DNA of 64,000 nt from Sediminicola sp040566555 (GTDB lineage: Bacteria > Bacteroidota > Bacteroidia > Flavobacteriales > Flavobacteriaceae): positions 161,181 through 225,180 of the forward strand of contig NZ_JBEWYP010000007.1 of NCBI RefSeq assembly GCF_040566555.1, read 5' to 3'. Below are positions 53,336 through 61,900 of this stretch, piece after piece. Position 1 is the first letter of the stretch, and every line of letters begins with the position of its first letter. The translations under genes were made by a program, and so were the position numbers. The notes beneath the pieces were generated by a model that searched no databases, had not been told where the DNA came from, and saw nothing but the letters and a program-made list of their open reading frames with translations.

Positions 53336-55690
53336 ATGGAAAAATATGATTTGAATGAAATTTTACAGACCTATACCAAACATTGGAAATGGTTTGTTCT
53401 ATCTATAATAGTTGCTATTGCCTTTGCTTATGTTCATTTAAGGTATCAAGTTCCCGAGTATGAGGCTGTAGCCAAAATACAAATTCTTGAGGATAAGAAT
53501 TCAGGCTCTGGAATTGATTTGTTCCAGGAATTGGATATATTCTCTGGAGGTAAGAATAATGTACATGATGAAATTGAACTTTTAAATTCCAGGTCCAATT
53601 TTATTGAAGTGGTGAAGGAATTGGGTTTAAACACAAAAGTGGAGCTTTTGGGTAATATTAGAAACTCAGAGTTATATAATAATCCACCAATAAAACTGAA
53701 TTTTATTATTCCAGATTCAACGTTTTATAATTCGAATTTTAGCTTTTATATTACAATAACATCTCCAACTACCTTTGGTTATAGTTTGGAAGAAGATGAA
53801 CCGGAAAGAGTATTGGGTTTTGGGAAAAATATACCTTCACCCGTAGGCGATATGATCATAACCCCAAATGGTGAAAATTTTGAAGGGTTTACGAATAAAA
53901 GAATGAAGGTTTCAGTTAACCCCATTTTTTTAGTGGCAAATGGTTATCGGAAAAAAATTAATGTAGCAGTTGCGGATGAATTTTCCAACATACTTAATAT
54001 TTCATTGGAAGATCCCATTAAAGAAAAAGCTAGAGATATAGTTGATGGCTTGATAAGGATATATAACAGAAACGCTATAGAGGATAAAAAAATCATAGCA
54101 GACCGTACTTCTGAGTTTATTAATGATAGAATCGCAGATATTTCCACAAATTTATCCAGTGTAGACCAGTCGGCAGAAGATTTTAAAACGGATAGAGGAG
54201 TTACTGATATTGCTTCTGAAGCTAATATTAACCTTAATGTAGGCGTTGTTAATCAGCAAGAATTGGCAAATGTCAGGACAGAGTTGAATATTGCCGCATC
54301 AATGATGGATATTGTGGAGCAGCAGGATCGTTTCGAGGTTCTCCCCTCCAACTTGGGGCTTTCTGATCCTACTGTGAATAGTACCACTGCCAAGTACAAT
54401 GAGATGGTAATGGAACGAAATAGATTGTTGAAGAGTTCCAATGAAAAAAACCCGGTTATTGTAAATTTGGACCAACAAATCAAAGGATTGAAACAAAGTA
54501 TGCAATCCAGTTTAAAGAGTACTGTGAATAACTTGGGGATGCAGGTGAATACCCTGAGCAGCCAACAAGCTATTTTTAATTCAAAAATTTATTCTGCTCC
54601 TAAAAACGAGAGGGCATTACGGGACATAACAAGAAAGCAACAGACAACGGAATCCTTATATCTGTATCTATTGCAAAAGAGGGAAGAATCCCAAATTGCG
54701 GTTGCCTCATCAGCTCCTAAGTCCAAAGTTGTCGATTTTGCATATAATTCGAGTGAGTATCCTGTTTCACCTAGAAAAAACATTGTCTACTTAGCATCAT
54801 TCTTTCTAGGTTTTTTGATTCCCTTCTCTATCATCTATGTGAGGGATCTATTGGATAATAAAGTGCATAATATGCATAGTTTGGAAAAAAAGGCCAAGGA
54901 AATTCCTGTTCTTGGGGAGCTTCCTAAATTATCCAAGAAAGATCAAAAACTTGTTATTAAGGAGGATCGATCAATTTTAGCAGAGTCTTTGCGTATAATT
55001 AGAACCAATTTGGATTATTTGATTAAGACAAAAAGAGCCCAATCTGGAAATAATAACATCATTTTTATTACTTCTAGTGTGCCTGGTGAAGGAAAGACCT
55101 TCTTGTCTTCTAACTTATCCATGATATTGGCCAGTACCAATAAAAAAGTTTTGCTGGTAGGGGCAGATATTCGAAACCCTAAGTTGTATTCCTTTTTTAC
55201 ATCAAACGAGATAGATAGTCTTAAAAAAGATAAGCAAAAAAGAGATTTGGGACTTACAGAATTTTTGTTTGATGAAACAGTATCCATACCAGACATCATA
55301 AATCCCATGTTGGTGTATAAAAACACAATTGATGTTATTTATTCAGGTAAAATTCCTCCAAACCCTTCAGAATTACTTATGAGTACCCGTTTAAAAGAGC
55401 TTTTTTCCAGAGTTTCTGAAGATTATGACTATGTAATTGTTGATACCGCTCCTTTGATGGTTGTTTCAGACACCTTGTTGATCAGCGAATATGCCAATCA
55501 TTTGATCTATGTTACCAGAGCAGGAGTTACCGAAGAAAAGGCTATAGAATTTCCTTTAAAACTTCAAGAAGAAGGTAAAATAAAGGGCCTTTGTTTTGTT
55601 GTCAATGACGTTAAAGCTTCTAACTTGGGCTATGGTGGTAAGTATGGGTATGGTTATGGCAAAAGCCTTAAAAAGTGGTGGAAAATATAA
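53336..55690 (+). CDS. Wzc-like polysaccharide co-polymerase with tyrosine-kinase domain
   Basis: 784-residue inner-membrane protein. It has the N-terminal Wzz region with a first helix near 18-35, a long periplasmic coiled part (DIATNLSS, SSNEKNPVIVNL) with the GNVR-like segment ending before a second helix near 478-498, and a C-terminal BY-kinase domain. The kinase shows Walker A VPGEGKT with Lys587, VLLVGADIRNPKL as Walker A', and VIVDTAPLMVVSD as Walker B. The tail is a Tyr cluster (YGGKYGYGYGK) that would be autophosphorylated to control chain length and export. It ends the export run and is closed by a strong hairpin. Confidence 0.94.
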   Translation: MEKYDLNEILQTYTKHWKWFVLSIIVAIAFAYVHLRYQVPEYEAVAKIQILEDKNSGSGIDLFQELDIFSGGKNNVHDEIELLNSRSNFIEVVKELGLNTKVELLGNIRNSELYNNPPIKLNFIIPDSTFYNSNFSFYITITSPTTFGYSLEEDEPERVLGFGKNIPSPVGDMIITPNGENFEGFTNKRMKVSVNPIFLVANGYRKKINVAVADEFSNILNISLEDPIKEKARDIVDGLIRIYNRNAIEDKKIIADRTSEFINDRIADISTNLSSVDQSAEDFKTDRGVTDIASEANINLNVGVVNQQELANVRTELNIAASMMDIVEQQDRFEVLPSNLGLSDPTVNSTTAKYNEMVMERNRLLKSSNEKNPVIVNLDQQIKGLKQSMQSSLKSTVNNLGMQVNTLSSQQAIFNSKIYSAPKNERALRDITRKQQTTESLYLYLLQKREESQIAVASSAPKSKVVDFAYNSSEYPVSPRKNIVYLASFFLGFLIPFSIIYVRDLLDNKVHNMHSLEKKAKEIPVLGELPKLSKKDQKLVIKEDRSILAESLRIIRTNLDYLIKTKRAQSGNNNIIFITSSVPGEGKTFLSSNLSMILASTNKKVLLVGADIRNPKLYSFFTSNEIDSLKKDKQKRDLGLTEFLFDETVSIPDIINPMLVYKNTIDVIYSGKIPPNPSELLMSTRLKELFSRVSEDYDYVIVDTAPLMVVSDTLLISEYANHLIYVTRAGVTEEKAIEFPLKLQEEGKIKGLCFVVNDVKASNLGYGGKYGYGYGKSLKKWWKI

Positions 55691-55775
55691 ACCCTACTTT
55701 TTGAAGGATTCAAATTGTTGTTTCAGGCGTTTTATTTTTTACTATAACCTTTAAATTTTAGGTTCACATACATTG

Positions 55776-55817
55776 ATCCCTCCAGAATATAGTATAAAAT
55801 CTATATTTTGGAGGGAT
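55776..55817 (+). terminator. Terminator hairpin after the Wzc-like gene
   Basis: ATCCCTCCA (55776-55784) pairs with TGGAGGGAT (55809-55817), continued inside by AATATAG (55786-55792) with CTATATT (55801-55807), followed by a short T run. It lies 86 nt after the stop codon. Confidence 0.75.
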
Positions 55818-55899
55818 TTCTTATTGGGTATTTTAACGAGAATCCTACCTATTTAAACGAGTTTTAAATCCTATGATCGTATGTTAACCGCTATTGCAA

Positions 55900-55907
55900 T
55901 ATCTTTG
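55900..55907 (+). promoter_or_regulatory. Candidate -7 box (TATCTTTG) of the giant secreted protein gene
   Basis: Matches TAnnTTTG, 58 nt upstream of the ATG at 55966 and after the Wzc terminator, so the big gene is probably a separate transcript. No clear -33 TTG element is at the usual distance. Confidence 0.45.
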
Positions 55908-55965
55908 TATTTAGTGAGAAATTTTTCTTGACAAAAAAATGGATAACGCTATATACCAGGGAATT

Positions 55966-58900
55966 ATGAATAAAAATTACTTTAATGGTTGGAATAGTAT
56001 ATTAATTATTCTGTTGTTGCTTACAACTTCAAATACGTTGGCACAAAGTTTTAATGCCTCCGGTCTTATAGGGGAAAACCTAGCCAACCCAACCTCACTG
56101 GATTTTGGGCCCAATGGAAATCTTTTTGTGTCTCAACAAGATGGTACCATCCTTGAATATACAGTAGCAAGGGATAATGCCCCTGCAGGAAGTGGCACAT
56201 ATAATATCACCAATACTGCCACTATAAATATAATTAAAACAGGTGTGCCTAATCATAACGATGACGGTACTGTAAATACTGCTAATACAAGACAGGTAAC
56301 AGGTATTATGACAGCAGGAACTGCTACCCAACCAATCTTATATGTCAGTTCATCAGATTCTAGAATTGGAGGAGGCCCATCAACGGGTGATGTAAATCTT
56401 GATACCAATTCGGGAGTTCTTTCCAGATTGACATGGAACGGTAGTACTTGGGATAAGGTAGATCTGGTTCGTGGTTTGCCGCGTTGTGAGGAGAATCACT
56501 CAACCAATGGAATGGATATGTTCCAATTAAATGGTAATACCTATTTGTTGCTGCAACAGGGAGGTAACGCAAATAGAGGTGCGCCAAGTAATAATTTTGC
56601 CGGTACCTCGGAAACTTATTTATCGGGAGCTTTGCTTATAGTAAATTTAACTCAATTGGAGCAAATGGAAGCTGCCAATGGTGGACCATACGTTGATACT
56701 AGACAGGGATCTACCAAATACATTTATGATCTCCCTACGTTAAACGACCCTACTAAGGCTGATATTACAAATACCAGTCCTAATTTTCCTTATCCGTCTG
56801 GGCATCCTTTATATAATGCAACTATTGATATAGGTGATCCTTTTGGAGGTAATGATGGTCTTAACCAGGCATTTACAGAGCCAGGAGGGCCTGTGCAGAT
56901 TTTTTCTCCTGGGTATCGTAATGCCTATGATGTTGTAATTACTGCAGATGGTAGGATTTATTCCGGAGATAATGGTCCCAACACAACTTGGGGTGGACTT
57001 CCTGTAATATATACCAGTGCCGGTAATAAAAAAGGGGACCAATCAACAACCACTTATAATCCTGAAAATGGGGATTATGTGACCAATGATTTTAATGAAT
57101 CCGGAAGTACCGGTCATGGGGATGCTTTGCACTTTGTGGGAAATATAAATGATGCCAACGGCACCTATTATGGAGGACATACCGTCCCTTTAAGGGCCTT
57201 TCCCTCTAGAGCTGGTGTAATTACTCATAAATACAATGGTTCCTCCTGGGTTGTGGAGAATTCATTTAATTTCGGAACCCTTCTAAATGGGGTAACAGGA
57301 TACTTTAATTCGAGTTTTTCTATCACCGACTTTCCCGATGATCCAAGACAAGGTGAAAACTTGGCTGCTGCCATTTCCAGCCCCAAGGTTAATATATTGG
57401 ACATTGTAAATTCTTCCACCAATGGGATGTGTGAATATACAGCGAGTAATTTTGGAGGCGCCATGTTGGGAGATCTATTAACGGCATCTTTTAATGGGAA
57501 TATTAATAGGTATGAGCTAAATGCAGCTGGAGATGCTCTTTTAGCTAAAAACAATACTTTTTTAAATGGTTTTGGTTCTATCCCATTGGATATAATTGCA
57601 CAAGGGGACAATGATCCATTTCCAGGAACGATATGGGCGGCAACTTATGGTGGAGATAATATAACTGTTTTTGAACCCACGGATTTTGGGGCCTGTCCAC
57701 AACCAGGTGATGCGGGCTATGATCCCTTGGCAGATAACGATTCTGATGGATATACCAATCAGGATGAAATTGACAACGGAACCAATATTTGTTCCGGAGG
57801 AAGCAAGCCCACGGATAATGATGGAGATTTTATATCAGATTTGAATGACCCTGACGATGATAATGATGGTATTTTAGATGTGGCTGATGCCTTTGCAATA
57901 GATGCAACGAATGGAACTGGTTTAAATTTACCTGTAAGTTATCCTTTTTGGAACAATGATCCTGGGACAGGGCTCTTTGGACTCGGTTTTACAGGGTTAA
58001 TGTTAGATCCTGCAGGAGCAACAGATTATTTAAACCAGTTTGATCCGGAAAATCTATCCTTTGGTGGAGCTGGAGGAAAGGCTACCATTGATGGTGTTGA
58101 CGAAGGTGATGCCCTTGGTAGTACCAATACACAAAATAATGGATTTCAATTTGGTGTAAATGTTGATGCTAATTCAGCTCCATTTACGGTACATGCAAAA
58201 ATTGAAACCCCTTTCTCTGGAATTCCTCCAACAGACTTTCAGTCCTATGGAATTTATATAGGAAATGGTGATCAAGACAACTATCTGAAAATCACGCTGA
58301 TGGATGGTACGGTTAATGGGGATGGCATTGATGGTTTTGAAGTATTACTGGAGGATGCAGGAACAGTAACATCACAGAATACCTTTGATGCTCCAGGTCT
58401 AATACAAGCATCATCTGCTGATATTTATTTTAGTGTGGATCCTGCTTCCAATACAGCTCAACCCTATTACTCTATGGACGGAGGGGAAACTATTGTTGCG
58501 TTAGGGACTCCAATTAATTTACCATTAAGCTTTTTGGACGCCAATGATTCAAAAGGATTGGCTGTTGGGTTGATTTCAACCTCCTCGGGACCCGGTGATG
58601 AGTTTACTGCAACCTGGGATTTTATTAATATCACAGAAAATGGTCCTGCTAATCTTACAATGACTCCTGATCCTCTGGATTTTGGAACTTTGGCTTCAGA
58701 TTCTGGCCAAGTACAATTGATACCAGTACTTAAAAATGAAGGCGCACCAGCAACGGGTAGCATTCAAGTCACCAATATAACTTTTACAGGCCCAGATGCA
58801 GCCCTTTTTACCAATACAACCAATCTGCCCCTAAGCGTTGGTGCAGGAGGAAGTAAGACTTTGCCCATAAACTTTTTTCCTGATGGCACCGTAGGAGCTA

Positions 58901-61900
58901 AATCTGCCAATATTATCATTACACATACAGGTGTAAATTCTCCTTTAACCGTTTCGCTGACAGCCGTGTTAACGGACATTGTGGTGGTGACTCGTGTCAA
59001 TGCAGGAGGTGCAGAAGTTACGGCAAATGATGGAAACCCTAATTGGGAATTTAATGGTACGACGGGAGCTTACACGGGACAGTCATATACAGTGAACACG
59101 GGGTCTATTACAACGGGGAATTTAGTGTACGCCAACAGGGATATTTCTATTCCTAGTTATATCACTGAAACTACCTTTAATTCTCTATTTCAAAATGAAA
59201 GATTTGATGTAGCTGCAGATCCCGAAATGCTATTCACTTTTCCAATAGGGAACGGACTTTACCAAGTGAATTTATATATGGGGAATAGTTTTTCTGGTAC
59301 CAGTTCTGTTGGACAACGTATTTTCGATGTTCATATGGAAGGTGTAGCAGTTCAAGAAAATATTGATCTGATCAGTGAATTTGGCCATCAAGTAGGAGGA
59401 ATGCTTTCCTTTATTGTGCCTGTTTCTGATGGAACCCTGAACCTCGAATTTTTACATCAATTGAATAAAGATAATCCCTTGGTCAATGCGATTGAAATTT
59501 TGGATGTGTCCAATAAAGACATTGCATTTGGGATTTTCCCCGTAAAGGATCAAGTAACTGTTGTCGGAAAATCAGTTTCTGTAGAGGTCAATGCTTACGG
59601 AGGTGATTCAAATGAGCCAGTGGTTTATAGTATATCTGGTCAACCCTCAGGCTTGTCAATAGATAGCGCTACTGGAATAATATCTGGAATAGCAGATGCA
59701 AGCGGAATTACTGGCGGGCCTAACAGTGATGGGATTCATATGGTCACCGTAATTGCAAGTAAAAATGGATCCTCTGATGTGCAGACCCAATTTACGTGGA
59801 CTGTTACTCCCTTCTCAAGTTATAGAATAAATTCGGGAGGTAATCTGGTGGTTGCCACCGACGGAGAAACCAATTGGGAGTCCAATAATGTTTCTGGGGC
59901 TTCTTCCTCAGAAAACTACTCTGTGAATACAGGAATAATTACCACTTCGGGGCTTCAATACACAAATAGACACGCCTCTATACCTACATATATTTCTCAA
60001 TCTGTATTTAACGCCCTTTTTGCACAGGAACGATATGATATTGCCAGTGGTCCAGAGATGGAATATCAGATTCCGTTGGAGAATGGGAATTATAAGGTGA
60101 ACCTATATTTAGGAAATAGTTTTTCTGGTACAAGTCAAATTGGCCAACGAGTTTTTGATGTGCTAATAGAAAATGCCGTAGTAAAGGACAATTTGGATTT
60201 AATTGCTGAGTTTGGTCATGCTTCAGGGGGAATGTTAAGTTTCGAAATAGTATTGACAGATGGCCTTCTAAATATTGGTTTCGGTCATGTAGTAGAGAAT
60301 CCATTAATTAATGCGATAGAGATTTTAAGTTCTACGGGAGAGGTAGTTGATTTTGAAATTACCCCGATAGCAGATCAATCCAATGTTGTGGGCCAAACAG
60401 TGTCGGTTTCTACAAGTACTACCGGAGGGGATCCCAATGAAAGTGTGTCGTATGCTTTAACAGGTCAGCCACAAGGAATCAGTATAAATACATCTACCGG
60501 ATTAATTACAGGGACCTTACCAGCAACAGCTGCTTTAGAAGGACCTAATGGTGATGGAATATATAATGTTACAGTAAGTGCAAGTAAAACAGGTTCTCAA
60601 GATGTACAGACACAGTTTATTTGGACTGTATCCAGCTTTAATACTTATAGGATAAATGCAGCAGGTGCGTTGGTAGTATCAACAGATGGAGATACAAATT
60701 GGGAAGACAATAGTACTTCGGGTAATTTTACAAGTAATAATTACTCAGTGAATACAGGTATTATTTTAAATGCGAACTTGCAATATGCCAATAGGGATGC
60801 TAGTATTCCTGCTTATATAGACCAATCTACATTTAACGCTTTATTTGCCCAAGAACGATACGACACTCCAAGCGGGGACGAGATGGAATTTGTGATACCA
60901 TTGCTCAATGGAAATTACGAAGTGAATATTTATTTAGGCAATAGTTTTGCTGGAACAAATACAGTGGGAGATCGAATTTTTGATATTGAATTGGAAGGGA
61001 CTATCGTTAGAGATGATTTGGATTTGATATCAGAGTTTGGACATCAGGCAGGAGGAATGCTCTCTTTTCCAGTTTCTGTGCAAGATGGTAACCTTAATAT
61101 TAGATTTTTACATGAAGTGGAAAACCCACTTGTAAATGCTATTGAAATTAGGGTAGACAACTCTTTATACCCACCAATTTTTATTGATCCTATTGCCGAT
61201 CAGGATAATCAAGTGGGAGAATCCAGTACCATTTCAGTTGGAGCCAGTGGGGGTGATCCTAATGCAAATTTCACTTACAGCATTAGTGGACAACCATCTG
61301 GAATTAATATAGAACCTACCAATGGTCAAATATTTGGAACAATTACTGCCGATGCCTCTGAAGGAGGGCCAAATGGCGATGGAATTCATCAGGTTACCGT
61401 TGTGGTGACCAAACCAGGTTCACAGGCAGTAAGTGTAAGCTTTAATTGGACAATAGGGTATCAATGGATAAATAAAGATGAGGATGAGAATTATACCGCT
61501 AGACATGAGAATTCTTTTGTACAGGCTGGGAATAAATTCTATTTAATGGGAGGTCGTGAAAATGCCAAAACCATTGATATCTATGATTACAATAACAATA
61601 CATGGACCTCTCTACAGGATTCTGCGCCTTTTGAATTCAATCACTTTCAAGCAACAGAATATCAAGGATTGATTTGGGTTATTGGAGCATTTAAAAGTAA
61701 TAACTACCCGAATGAAGTTCCCACAGATTTCATATGGGCTTTTGATCCTTCTACGAATGAATGGATACAGGGACCCGAAATACCTGCAGGAAGAAAACGT
61801 GGTTCAACTGGTTTGGTGGTGCACAATAATAAATTCTACATCATTGCTGGAAACACTAATGGACACAACCCGGGATATATTCCTTGGTTTGATGAATACG

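Noticed and set aside
57225..60304. Open frames on the minus strand under the giant protein gene
   Set aside because: They are shadows of a long plus-strand frame with clear domain content and show no family features.
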